From NCBI RefSeq assembly GCF_020360975.1, contig NW_025408667.1:5580001-5644000 (forward strand): a stretch of 64,000 bases of DNA, written 5' to 3'. The notes beneath the pieces are model-generated. The model searched no databases. It was not told the DNA's origin and saw only the letters and a program-made list of their open reading frames with translations. The DNA comes from Hirsutella rhossiliensis (lineage: Eukaryota > Ascomycota > Sordariomycetes > Hypocreales > Ophiocordycipitaceae). The translations under genes and the position numbers were made by a program. Below are positions 1 through 11,761 of the stretch, one piece after another; position 1 is the stretch's first letter, and the number at the start of each line of letters is the position of its first letter.

Positions 1-2965
1 AAGGGCTATAACTTAAAGTCTTTTAAGCTAGCTAAGCTAGCTAAGAGGCATTAGTATTACTTTTTAGCTAAGGGCTTAAGGGCCTTTATTATTATAATAA
101 AGGCCTTAAGCTCTATAGCTTATAAGGGCTCCTAGCTAGCTTTCTTTCTTTCTAAGTTATTATTAGGCCCTATAAGAGCTACTAAGCCTTTAAGGAGGTA
201 GAAAAGCTATATATATAGCTTAATATAGCTTAAGGCTCTTAAGTTAAAGCTTAAGTTAGTAATATTATCCTATATAGCTAGGCTATAGGCCTACTTTATA
301 GGGTAACTAGGTAAGAAGTATAGGGTCTAAAAGGTATAAGAGAGGTATACCCTTTTAAATTATACCTTTAGTAGCGGTAAAGCTACTTTAGCTTTTAAAG
401 CCTTAATAAGGGATCCTTTAAAAGCCCTTAAGACCTTTAAAAGAGCTTAGCTTTAAAGCCTTTAAAAAGGCTTTATAAGGCTCTTAAGGGTCTTAGGCCC
501 TTTATATTAAAGCTAGGCCTTATAGTTTATTATAGAGGTTATATAGGCCTAGTAAAGCTATATAAAGGCTCTAAATAATAAGCCTTTTTATATAGAAGTT
601 AAGTAAGATAGTCCTTTAAAGGCAGCTTATATAAAGGCTACCTTCTTCTCGATATATTATTTAAATAAAAGCTTAGAATTAAAGAAGACCCCTAGCTACT
701 ATACTAAGGGCTTTACCTTATAAAATAAGCCTCTTACTATTATACCCTTTAAAATAAGCTACTATTACTTACTAAAGTAAATAGGTTTTATCTTTAAAGG
801 GTTAAAGTAAACCCTTTAGTCTTTAGCTTATTTAAATAGGTTAGTAGCTATTACTTCTAGCTACTAAACGTTCTCTTAGCTAAGGTTAATATTATAAAGA
901 TACTAAAGTTATCTATATAAGATAGCTAGTATTACTTAGCTACTAGTATCCCCCTTATATATAAGAGGAATAAAATAAAGCTAATAAGGGACCTTTAAAG
1001 CACTCTTATTACTAGGTCTATAAGGGGTTAAACTTACCCTTTAAAAGCTAGCTAGATCTTTCTTTTAGTAAGGAAGTAGTTTACTTAGCTTATAAGGGCC
1101 TTAGGGAGGTTTAATTCCTTTAGGACCCTTATAAGCTATTCCTTTAATATAAAATTAAAAGCGCCCTTTATATTTAATAAGAGGGTACTAGTAATAGCCT
1201 TCTTATTAAACTCCTACTTTTTCTAGATATAGTATAAAAGGAGGAAGGCTATATTTATAGCTAACCGCTATTTTTATCCCCTTAGCTATATAAGGTTTAA
1301 AAGCCTAGCTATATTAGCTAAATAGCTTAGCTAGGTAGTATATAGCTTTTTAAGGACCTTTCCTAGGTAGTTAAGTAAACTTATAACCTTATAGGCCTTA
1401 AGGATAGTATAGTCTAGCTTATTTTACTTGGGAAGTATAATTCCTATAGCTTCCTTTTATACCTTAAGGAGTATCCTTAGTTAAATAAAGCTTTATAGGC
1501 CTTATTAAAGACTATAAGGATAGCCTTATATATATATTAAATAGAGAGAAGCTAATAGAGTTTAGGCTAAGGGCTTTCTTATTAAAAGAGCTAAAAATAG
1601 CCCTCTTAATCTTAGGGTCCTTTAGCTTTAGCTAGTCCTACTTAACTATACCCTTATTACTTATATAGCCTAGGAGCTCTTTTTTTTAGGCTTTAAAAGA
1701 GGCTAAAAAGGGGGCTAAGGCTAGGGTCTAAGGTTAGAAAAAAGGTTATTAAGAAAGCCTTATATTTCTCTATAATAGTATTAGCTTTTACCTTTATCCC
1801 TTCTTTTATATATAAGATACTAAGATAGGTAGGGTTAGCTTTAGCCTTAGTATAAAAAAAGGCTATAAAGATATCCTTTCTTATTACTTTTATTAAGAAA
1901 CTCTCTTAGTTTTACTTTTTAGTAGCCTTAATAATATACTTAAAGCTATTTTAGGCCTTTATAAAGCTCTTTTAGCTCTCTTTATCTTAAGCTAGCCTAT
2001 AGGCCTATTAAGCTAAGCTTAGGGCTTTTTAAAAGTAAGTTAGCTTATTAGTTTATTAAAGCTTAGAACTTTTATAAGGCCTCCTTTTTAGTATCGCTAT
2101 ATTTAAGGCCTTTATAAAGGTTCTTATTATAAGGGAAGCTAGCCCTTTTAAGCTATTTCTTTTTATAGCCCTTTTTATAGCTATAAAGAGGTCTTATTCC
2201 TTTTTAGCTAAGTATTTTAAAAATACTTTTTAGTTTACTTTCCTATAATTATAAGTAGTAGGCCTAGCTAGTAAAGGTATATTAAGGCCCCTTAAGCTAG
2301 CTTTAAAGGCTATAGGCTTATAATTTAAGCTTATAGCTTTTAAAAAGCGGAAGTTAGCTTAGGTTAGCTATTTAAAAGGGCTATAAAAAGTAAGGTCTAT
2401 AACTAAGGCCCTTTTTAAGCCTTTCTTTTAATAGGTGCCTTTTATAGCTACCTTAAGGTCTATTAATAAGGAAGCCTTATAGTAGTTAAGCTAGCTAATA
2501 AAGACTTTTACTTTATAGGCCTTAAAGGGTTTTATAAAAGGGTTTTAATAAAGGTAGTATAGGTTAAAGTCCCTTATTAAAAAGAAGGGCTATTATAAGA
2601 GTTAGGCTATTAATAGTATCCTTTTTATTATTAAGGGCCCTTACTAGTCTTAGCTAGCTAGGGCCCCTTTAACCTCCTTTTTATTATATAGGTTAATAAA
2701 AGTAAATAGTTTAATGCTTTTTACCCTTATAGCCTATATATTAAGATTGTAAAAGAGGTTAAAGCTAGGGCTAGCTTTTATTTAAGGTTCCTTCCTCTTA
2801 TAAGCTATAACCCTAGGCCTCTTAATAAGCTTAAGTAAGTTAGTAAAAGGGATAAGGGTTATAATATTATAAGCTAGATACTATATAGGGATATAGCTAT
2901 TATTAATCTTATAAAAGTAAGGCTCTTATAATAAAATAAGGTTTATTTTTATTTTTAGGGCTTAC
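1..2965 (-). pseudogene. LINE ORF2 relic: endonuclease plus reverse transcriptase
   Basis: Relic of the LINE polyprotein that nicks target DNA and reverse-transcribes the element RNA. At about 2915-2930 the frame reads LL*EPYF, where the stop stands for Gln (CAA to TAA), which restores the QEP motif of apurinic-like endonucleases. Further on, a stretch near 1400-1440 resembles the YRPISLLNCLGKV segment of Tad-type RT, followed by the KGAFNF palm motif (around 1150-1165, normally KGAFD) and YIDN at 908-919 in place of YxDD. All are in one minus-strand frame, interrupted only by TAA/TAG. Below 900 a WLG-like segment after RT continues toward the window edge, so the end of ORF2 is missing. Family assignment is firm from motif order; the clade (Tad) is an inference from the RT wording. 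Confidence 0.75.
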
Positions 2966-3029
2966 TTTAAGATTAATAAGTTAGCTATTTCCTACTTATT
3001 AGTATTATACTATATAATACTAATAGGGT

Positions 3030-4560
3030 TATAGTTAAGCTTAGGGGGCCTAAAAGGCTTTAAGGGCTATATAAGTATAAGGGGGCTAAGGCTATTAAGT
3101 ATTAGTTATTCCCTTATAGACTTTATATTATACCTTATTAGTTATAAGGTGCTCTCTTTTATAGTTATAGTATTAAACCTTAAAGTAAAAGTAGCTTTAG
3201 CTAGCCTTATAGCTAAGGTAGTTATAGTCCTTAGTTAGGTACTTTTCCTAGTAAAAAGTATACCTAATAAGCTACTAGTAAGTCTAAGGGTTATAGCTTA
3301 AGGAAAAGCACCTATAGTACTACGTATATATAATATATTCCTTATAAGCTTTAACTTTAATTTATAAACCTATTATATAAAGGCCCTTTTTTTAGTATTT
3401 AGCCCTTATAGCCTTTAAAGGGACTATAAAGATAATAGATCTTACCTTTTATATTAAGCTTAAGGTACCTAGCTACCTAAGCTACCTTAGGATATCGATC
3501 CCGCTAAAGGTTTTAGCTTTTATAGTAAAGATATTAAGGATAAGGGTCTTTAAGAAGTTAGGGACGCTTTAAGCTACTAGCTTAGTCTAGCTAGTAAGAA
3601 GGTCGGCTAATTTAATAGGTAGCTCCTTAAAGTATAAGGACTACTTCTCCTACTACTTAAAAAGCTTCTTTACTATATATAAGGCCTTTATTATTATAAC
3701 TATATTACCTTTATTTAAAGTTAATAGAGCTAATATAGCTAGTTCTTATATAGCCTTATTAAGCTTATTATAAAGAGTAATATAGTTAATAGTTAGTATT
3801 AGCGATTCCTTTTTTAGCTTTAAGATAAGTTAGAAGTCTTCTTTTATATTCTTTTTAGCTAAGGCCTTAGTTAAGGCTTTTACTAAGGCTTTTACTATAG
3901 CTTTAGCTAGGGCCTTAGCTAGGGCCTTAAGCGCTTTCTTTATAGTAACCTTAGCCTATAAGCCTACTTTAAGGTTTCCTTAAGTAGCCTTAAGCTACTA
4001 AGCGGCTTTAGGCTAGTATAAGGGCTATTATAGGGGCTATTAGCGGTCTAAGGTCTTTATAGCTACCTTCTTAAGCCCTTTTATAAGGGTCTTATAAAAG
4101 GGTTCCATTTTTTAAGCTTCTTTAAGGGCTTAGAAGGCTTACTAAAAGAAGCCCTAAGCTTAGTCCTTAAGAAAAGAGTACTAAAGCTAAGGCTAGGTCT
4201 ACTATAAGTATTAAAATATTAGTTAAATAAGTATAAGGCTAATAAGGCTATTAAAGGTAGCTCTCTTTTACTCCTTTACTTACTTTAAAGGCTAGTTAAG
4301 CTAAAAGTAGCTAGCTTAAGGTAGGGCTAGGCTAGGCCTAAAAAGGCTAGTCTTTAATATAAGCTAAGTATTATCTTTTATCTTAATATCCTTTAGGTCT
4401 TAGTCTTAGGTCCTAGGCCTTTCTTCTAAGGTCCTTAAAAGGTATTAGCTTTCTAAAGCTTTTTTTAAGCGGGCCTTAGCTTCTAAGGTACTTATTTTAA
4501 CCTTTAAGTTAAGGGGGGGGGGTTTAAAGTTAAAAGGGCCCTTCTTAGGTCTAAGCTAGG
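3030..4560 (-). pseudogene. LINE ORF1 relic (Gag-like nucleic-acid-binding protein)
   Basis: Upstream of ORF2 on the same strand lies a broken frame rich in Lys, Ala and Leu, with repeated KALAKAL-type codons near 3870-3930. Its last third has closely spaced Tyr/Cys positions and an N-Y-K-R-E-H segment near 3149-3172 that fits a zinc knuckle whose Cys became Tyr. LINE ORF1 proteins of this clade usually end in such knuckles and precede ORF2, which matches the position. Start, frame continuity and end are uncertain because stops are frequent. Confidence 0.45.
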
Positions 4561-4667
4561 TCTTATTAGTAGAGGGTATATACCTTTAGTTAGTAAGGAT
4601 AAAAAAGAGTTTTCTACTTATATAAAAGAGAACCTTACTTAATTTATAATCTTTAATAGTATATTAT

Positions 4668-4865
4668 TATAAGGGTATTTACCTTTAATATAGGTCTAAG
4701 TATTAGCCTAGACCTTAGCTAATAGGGTTATAAGGTAAGGTAAGCTATATATATAAATATATATTTAGTAATAGTAAGCGTAGTATATAGTTAGATCTTA
4801 TATAGCTTATTATTATAATATAATAAAAGGTACTTATAGTATAACCTTTTACTTACCTTATAATA
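4668..4865 (+). repeat. 5' LTR of chromovirus B
   Basis: 198 bp, matching 11335-11532 apart mainly from C/T and G/A differences. It begins TATAAGGGTATTTACC and ends CTTATAATA, which fits an original TG...CA pair after RIP. The left flank attat is the target-site duplication. Element RNA should start in this repeat and read rightward. Confidence 0.88.
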
Positions 4866-5099
4866 GTATAAGCTATCTTTATATTAAACTTAATATTAAA
4901 ACCTTAGTAGTACTAGCTAAGGTAGTAGTAGTAATAGTAGCTACTATAAGAAGAAGCTTAATACTAATAGCTATAGTAATAAGTAAAATAGCTATACTAG
5001 TAATACTTATAAGAAAAGGCTTAGTAGTAATAAGATAAATAAGCTTAGTTTATAAAGCTATTTTACTAGATATTATAAGACCTAAACTAATAAGTAACC

Positions 5100-6190
5100 T
5101 TATACTAGATCCTTAATACCCTCTTAACGCTAGCTTTAATAGATACGCCCCTTACTACTAAGAGGTTAAAATATAAAGTAGCCCTTAGTAGATAGAAGCT
5201 ACTACCTTAGCTTACCTAGGACGGTAAGCTAAAGACCTTTTACTTCTTCCTTAACCGCTTAATAGTAAAATACTATATTAATAAGAAATAAGGCCTTAAC
5301 GGCTATGAAGAGATAGCTTAGTTCTCGCTCCTTTATACGCTACTAGAGCCTTAGATATAGTAAGTAGTAGGCTTCTAAGAGTAGAGCGGTCCTAAGGGGA
5401 TAAAAGACCCTTAAGTATTCTTTAACTACTTAGTCTACGCCTTCGGCAACGTATAGGAATAGGAGAAGGTATAGGATAGGCTATAGACCCTTACTTAGTA
5501 AAAGGGGTAGTTTTTTATAAAGTTCTTACTAAAATTTAAAGAGACCCTAACCTAGGCGGCGTATAATACCGCCTAGGATAACGGCGCTAAGCTTACCTAG
5601 CTATAGAACTTAATCTCCCTAGCGCTTTAAGAGCTACTTATCCTTATTATAATACCCTCTACTTATAAGGGCTATATACCCCGCCTTATAAAGGTAGCTT
5701 AGGGTTATAAGTAAACGCCGCGCTTTTAAAAGCTATATAAGCGCTTAGCTTTAAGCGGGACTAATAAGCTAGATAGTTCCTCCTTACTTAACCCGTCTAT
5801 GCCTAGGCCCGCTCCTAAGTTAGCGGTCGATATAGATAGCGACGTCCGGATAGCGGCTATACGCCCTAAGGGGCGCGGTAATAGTAAGACCCCGGCCGCT
5901 CTACTAGTAGTATAGTCTAGTAAGACAGCTAAGTAAGTGCCCTATAAGGAAATTAGTAAATAATATAAAGAGGGCCGCTATATATATTATAGCGTAAGTA
6001 TATATATAGTTAGGTCTTGCCCTTACCTCTTAGTAAGGAGGCCGGTAGGGATATAGGTTACCTATGCCTTATTAGAATCCTATAACGAGGGAGATAAGGG
6101 AACCTCCGCTATATATAAAGCGGAGGGAAAAGCTTAGCTCTAATATAAAGGCGGGCCCTAGAGCTTAGTAAGCTAATACTAGCTAAGGAG
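5100..6190 (+). pseudogene. gag relic of chromovirus B (capsid and nucleocapsid)
   Basis: Structural protein that forms the virus-like particle. The frame contains a capsid-like stretch (about 5400-5700) rich in Leu and in Gln-derived stops, a basic/proline linker, and at 5979-6020 the nucleocapsid knuckle. In that knuckle CX2CX4HX4C now reads Y-x2-Y-x4-Y-x4-C: three of the four zinc ligands were lost by TGY to TAY or CAY to TAY changes. Gag lies in a different frame from pol, which begins shortly after 6190, so the native element needed frameshifting or reinitiation. The start is a guess; no ATG survives. Confidence 0.75.
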
Positions 6191-6229
6191 GACCTAGTAA
6201 AGCGTATTAAAAAAGAACCTACCTTAATA

Positions 6230-9200
6230 CTAGTTATTATTAACTAAACTTACCTCCTCTCTACCCTTATAAATAAAGGTTATTAGTATTACGCTATAAT
6301 TTATAAAGTAAAAGCCCTTAAGCTACGCTTACTAATAAAGAATATTTACCTTAGGTATATAAAGGGCGCCTTAGCTATAATAGAAGGCGCGGTTATTAAA
6401 GGCATCGCCTAGGTAGCTACGGAGGTTAATAGCCTCCCGCGGCTACTAATAGTATATATAGCCCCCTAGCTTAAGTTTCCCTTAATTCTTAGGAAGCTAT
6501 AGTTAATATATATAAAGTTATATTTAGTACTATATAAGGGGAGGCTATAGTTTAGCCCTATATAGTCTTAGGTCTAATATAGCGGTAGGGAGGGAGCGCT
6601 TAACGCCTTACCTAACTTATAAGACGCCTAGGAAGTCTTAGCCTTAGTATTTATAAGTACGATATAGTAAATCTATAAGTAGAAGGGGCCGGCTATAGCT
6701 ATAGCGTCGATCTACGTAGTTATCTTAATAGATATTAAGAAAGCGCTATAACTAAAGCGCCTTATATCGGAAGAGGAGCTATAGTAGGCTATCCCGCCGC
6801 GGTTTTACGACCTACTACTACTCTTTTAAAAGAGCGAGGCTAATAAATTAAACCCTTATAAGCCGGGCGTAGACTACTTAATACCGCTTTATATAGGGGA
6901 TAATAATAAGGAGCTTCCCTTACTATTTAGGCCGCTATATAGTATATTATAAAAGGAACTATTAGTATTAAAGAAGACCCTTATAGACCTCCTTAATAAG
7001 GGATTTATTAAGGCTAGCTCCTTTAAGGTAGCGGCTCTAGTCTTATTTATATAGAAGCTAAGGGGGGGACTTTACTTCTACGTAAACTACTAAACGTTAA
7101 ACGTAATTATATACTTAGACTAGTACCCCCTTTTACTTATAAAAGAGACCTTTTATAACCTAGTAAAGGCAAAGTAGTTTATAAAGCTTAATATTATCTA
7201 AGCGTTCTATAAGGTATAAATAGCGTATAAAGAGGAGTAAAAGATAGCGTTCTATATAAAATATAGCTTATTTAAGTAGATAGTTACTTCCTTTAGCTTA
7301 GTATATACCCTAGCTACGTTATAACGTTATATTAACTAAGTACTTAAGGGTTTCCTTAATAAGTTCGCGTTTATATATATAGATAATATTCTTATCTATT
7401 TAAGTAAGAGCTATAAAGACTATATATAGAAGGTATAAAAGGTACTAAACCGCTTAGCGGAGTACGGCTTATACCTAGACCTAGATAAATATAAATTTAG
7501 CGTTAAGCTTATTAAATACCTTAGCTTTATTATTATAGCGGGCGTAAGCGTATAAGCGGACCTAGCTAAGATTTAAGCTATCTATAACTAAGCGACCTTA
7601 ATATTATAACGAGGTATATAAAGCTTCCTTAGCTTCGCTAACTACTACTAGGTCTTTATTAAGGAGTTTTTATAGATTATACTACCGCTTAATAAGCTAA
7701 TAAGGGATAGGGCCCCTTTCTCTTAAGGACCTATATAGGTAAAGGCGTTCTAAGCCCTTAAGGACTTATTTTTATAGGCCTTAGTACTACTATAATAAGA
7801 CTTCGATAATCCCTTAACTATAAAAGTAAACTATAGCGGCTATATACTTAAAGGAACCCTATCTTAAAAGGTAAAAGGGTAGAAGAGGCTAGTAGCGTTT
7901 TACTTATATAAGCTTACTATAGTAAAAAGGAACTACTTAATCTATAATAAAGAGATATTAGTAATTATTAGCTACCTTAAGTAGTAGTAAGTAGAGCTCT
8001 ATAGCTATAAGAGCTTTAAGATCCTTATAAACTATAAGAACCTTAAATACTTTATAACTTAATAGTATCTCTTAAAGTAGTAAGCGCGCTAAGTAGAGTA
8101 TCTTTTATACTTTTAGTTTTATATTAAGTATAGACTAAGTAAAGAGGCTATAGTCCTAGACGCCCTCTTATAAAGAAAGTAGGACCGGCCTACCTTTATA
8201 GACCTTAATATATAAGATATATAGATAATCTTAAATAAGGCGCTCTAGACTTACCTTAGCGCTACTTTATTAAGGGCGGAGGGTAACCCCTTAAGAGCGG
8301 CCGGGGTCCCTGCCCCCCTTAAAGGTACGCCCGACGTCCCTTAGTATATCTTTTAAGATAAGGAGCTCTAACGCCTATAAGACTAGCTAGCGGTATAAGA
8401 TAGTATATATATAAGCGTATACCGCGCTATAAAAGCGGGGGCGTACTTACTTAACCGCGGCCTTAGGTTAAAAGTCTAAGTAAGCGACTACTATATCGAC
8501 CCCTATAGCTACCTTCGCTATAAGGGCAGGCTATAAGTCCTAGGCGCGCTAGTAACGATAGAGGCTATAGCTAGGGCGGCCCCCTTAAATATTAAGGAGC
8601 GGGATAGGTTAAGAAGGCAGATTATATAGATAATCTATAACTTAAGTATAATTAGCTATCCTAGCCGCGAGGGCACGCTAGTAGCGATTAGCTAGGACTT
8701 TTACTAGCCGCTTATAGTACCGTACGTCCGCTATTTCCTTTATAATTATAATATCTATAGCCGCTTAAAGATCTAGTAAGCGCTTAAGAGGGGGCTATTA
8801 AAGTTACTATTAGTCCTTAACTAGTTCTATATATATATATAAATAGACTTTATTATAGACCTTCCTCTTATAGTAGGTAGTAACTATAATTTCTAAGTAA
8901 TTAAGGACCGTCTAAGTAAGGAAGTAGTATTAAAGCTAATACTATCTATAAAAGTAAAGGACTATACTAAGCGCTTCCTTTAGTACTACGCTTACTTCTA
9001 TTAATAGCTAGCCTTAATTACTAGTAATAAGGGCACTAATTAAACCGGCCGCTTTTAATAGTACCTTTATAAGCTACTTTAAGTTACTTAGTTACTAAGT
9101 ACGGCCTACTACTTATAAACTAATAAGGGGCTTAAACGCCTTAACTAAGAAGTCTAAGCCTAACTTTAAAGGGTAATAGCCTATAACTAAGTAGACTAAG

Positions 9201-10060
9201 ATAAGTAGCTTCTTATAGCCTAGATAGCGCTTAATAGTAAGTTAAACTTATTTATTAATATATCCCCCTTCTTCGCGCTATATAGGTTCGAACTACTATT
9301 AGCGTAGCCTATTACTATAGATATAAGCGCGGAGCGCTACCTAGCTAGCTCCTTAAAGGGTAGGGCGTTTACCTTTATATAAAAGCTATAATAAGTTATA
9401 GAATTCTATTAATCCTCGATAGCGTCTACCGCTTAAAACTAAGAGTAGTAGGCTAATAAGTTATAGGATCTTATAAATAGGTTCGCGGTAAAGGATAAGG
9501 TCTAGCTAAACCTTTATAACTATAAGTCGACGAGGCTAAAGAAAAAGCTTAACTAGCTATATACTAAGTATATAGTAAAGAGGGTACTAAGTTTATAGAC
9601 TATAAAGCTAAAGGAGCTACCCTTTAGTATTTATAGTATAATTAATATTAACTTCCTTTATTATACTACTATAGACCCCTTACTAAGCTAAGAGATAGCG
9701 GATCCTTAACTAGCTACTATCCTTATTAAAAGGGAGAAGGAGTTCTTAGTAAAGAAGTTATAGGTAGCTTATTAAAAGAATATAGGCCGCGGAAAGAGGC
9801 GTAAAGTCCTTATTAAGTAGCGCGGCTATTAAAACCTAATATAAGAGCTAGCTTCTAAGTTTAAAGGCGCGGTAGCTCTAAATAAGTTTAAGGCCCTTTA
9901 TAGGCTAATAAAGGGAAATAACGGCCTAGTAAGAGAAGCTACCCCTTTAGCGGTAAAGTAGCTAGTACTTTAAAATATAGGAGAGACTATACCCTACCTT
10001 TAAGGAAGCGGCGGGGCACTAAGCCTACGGCGGTCGCTATACTAATATAAGCTATAAGTA
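6230..10060 (+). pseudogene. pol relic of chromovirus B: PR-RT-RNaseH-IN-chromodomain
   Basis: One continuous plus-strand frame broken only by TAA/TAG. A retropepsin-like LINKGYQ segment lies near 6275-6300 (from L-I-D-S-G-type). RT spans about 6800-7550, with YIDN at 7376-7387 in place of YIDD. RNase H follows around 7780-8060. A zinc-binding and catalytic integrase region lies about 8600-9450. A chromodomain lies at 9740-9890, with the aromatic cage position W read as a stop (EVLIK-W-RGY pattern). The chromodomain is expected to bind histone marks and steer insertion into heterochromatin. The last recognisable codons are near 10058. Confidence 0.88.
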
Positions 10061-10173
10061 TATATTATAGATACCGCGACTATAGATAATAAGTAGGGTA
10101 TACTTAGGTTAGTAGTAGTATAAATAAATTATATTAGCCCTTATAAGCGCGCTTAAAGGTATATAAACTAAGC

Positions 10174-11088
10174 TTAGTAGGCTTTTTTCTTTAGTGGGGT
10201 CTTAACTATTAAACGGTTATCCTTATCTTCCTCTTTATCCTCCTCCTTATCCTCCTCCTTAGTATAAGGCGCGGCCCTAGCCTTAAGGGCGCGGATCTAG
10301 CCCTCTAGGCTACCTAGCTAAGCGGCGACGGCGGCGGCGTTAGGGACGGTAGTAGCGGCGGCGGCGGTGCTAGTAGTAGTAGAGGCGGTAGCGGTAGAGG
10401 TAGCGGGGGCGGCTAAGGCAGCGGCGACGGTACCCTTAAAAGAGAGAGAGTTAGCGCTATAGAGAGTATAGGAAAGGGAGCTTACGTACTTAAGTATAAG
10501 GGCGGCGCGCTCGAGGAACTATAAGTTATAGTAGGCAGCGGCGGTAGCGGTTAAGGCGCGCTTAGCCTTATCTTAGTCTTTACCTAGCTCCGCGGCGCTC
10601 TAAGCTATAGTAATATAGGTAAGGACGGGCGGCGTAACCTTATAGGCGCGGCTAGCCTAAGCGTATAGGAAGTAATTACCTTAAGGGCGGCCGGCCTAGT
10701 TAGCGTAAAGGAGGGATTATAAAGTATACTATATATAAGGGGAATCGCGGGTAGCGCCTTAGGCTATAGCGCGCTTATACTAATATAGGGAGTTAGTAAT
10801 ACCTATAAGAATAAAGGTAGAGGGGCTTATAGAAGAGGGCGGTAAGGACCTATACTTATTATTATCGTTGTTATTATTATAGCGGCTAGTAGTAGAAAGT
10901 ATAGCGGGGGCGGCGGCGGCGTAGGTAGTAAAGTTAATAGCTAAGAAGCTAGGCAGCGGGTAGCGCGGAGCGGCGGTAGGCGCGACTAGGGCGGCGGGGG
11001 TAGTAGGTAAGGTAGCGGGCGAGGTAAGGGCGCGATCGATAAAGTTATCGATCTTAGCGAAGAAGTAAGATAAGGTAAAGGAGGATAT
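10174..11088 (-). pseudogene. Antisense accessory ORF of chromovirus B (Ala/Thr-rich, acidic C-tail)
   Basis: A frame of about 305 codons on the strand opposite to gag-pol, between pol and the 3' LTR and convergent with pol. The likely initiator is ATA (ATG after RIP) at 11086-11088; in-frame TAG/TAA are placed where Trp or Gln could have stood. The N-terminal third is rich in Ser, Pro and Ala, and the middle has aromatic residues and could fold. It then becomes Ala/Thr-rich (near 10320-10430), shows QLGSLEGQIRALK (about 10270-10310, Q read as a stop), and ends in three KEED-type acidic repeats near 10210-10255. The region is clearly GC-richer than pol. I do not recognise the protein. The exact end is uncertain because the final TAA may itself be a RIP product. 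Confidence 0.5.
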
Positions 11089-11334
11089 ATTAAATTATTT
11101 AAATAACTAGTAAGGGTATAGGTTAGCTTATATATAGGCGGTAGCGTATAGCTAAGCGCTAAGAGACTTATAGTTATAGTTATAGCTACTACTATTAATA
11201 ATAATAATAATAGTATAGTTAAGAGGAAAAAGTAATAAGAGCGCGCTAGTAAGTTATTTACCTCTTAGCCGCGCGCTAAGGTATAGGATTAACGTTATAA
11301 GGGACCGCCTATAAAGAGAGGGGTAGGGACCTTA

Positions 11335-11532
11335 TATAAGGGTATTTACCCTTAGTATAGGTCTAATATTTAGCTTAGACCTTAGCTAATAACGTTATAA
11401 GGTAAGGTAAGCTATATATATAAACGCGTATTTAGTAGCGGCGGGCGCGGTATATAGTTAGATCCTATATAGCTTATTATTATAATATAATAAAAGGCAC
11501 CTATAATATAACCCTTTACCTACCCTATAATA
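11335..11532 (+). repeat. 3' LTR of chromovirus B with polypurine tract
   Basis: 198-bp partner of the left LTR, followed directly by the TSD attat. Just upstream, bases about 11313-11334 are purine-rich (aaagagaggggtagggacc) and are the probable polypurine tract that primes plus-strand synthesis. Less transition-damaged than the left copy: it keeps several CG-rich triplets (near 11405-11440) that read TA in the other. Confidence 0.85.
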
Positions 11533-11761
11533 ATTATATACCTATTAATAGCTATATAAAGCTATACTTAAGGGGGCGTAATCTACTATTTATAGCGGTT
11601 TTAGTTATATACTTTCTTTATATTTTAAGCTTAGTTTTAAAAGGTTAGCTAAGAAAATATAATAATACTTTATACTAGCTACCCTTATATTATTATTTAA
11701 GGTAATAACGCTATCCTTATTACTACTTATAATACTTAGCCCCTTAGCCTTTACTTTTATT

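Larger units (their letters stand above)
1..4560 (-). mobile_element. LINE (Tad-like non-LTR retrotransposon) relic, RIP-mutated
   Basis: Reading the minus strand gives, in order, a Cys/His-rich ORF1 tail, an apurinic-type endonuclease start and a LINE reverse transcriptase. The element therefore runs right to left and its 3' end lies left of the window. No terminal repeat is visible, as expected for a LINE. The 5' limit near 4560 is estimated from where ORF1-like reading fades; a run of nine G sits at about 4507-4515. Bases 4561-4662 carry nothing I recognise. CpA and TpG are almost absent throughout. Confidence 0.75.
4668..11532 (+). mobile_element. Ty3/gypsy chromovirus 'B', full length, RIP-mutated
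   Basis: A 6.87-kb LTR retrotransposon bounded by two 198-bp LTRs and flanked by the 5-bp target-site duplication attat (4663-4667 and 11533-11537). On the plus strand it carries gag with a CCHC knuckle, then protease, RT, RNase H, integrase and chromodomain, and on the minus strand near its 3' end an additional reading frame. The order RT before integrase makes it Ty3/gypsy, and the chromodomain makes it a chromovirus. Both coding parts are full of RIP-type stops, so it cannot be autonomous. Confidence 0.9.
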
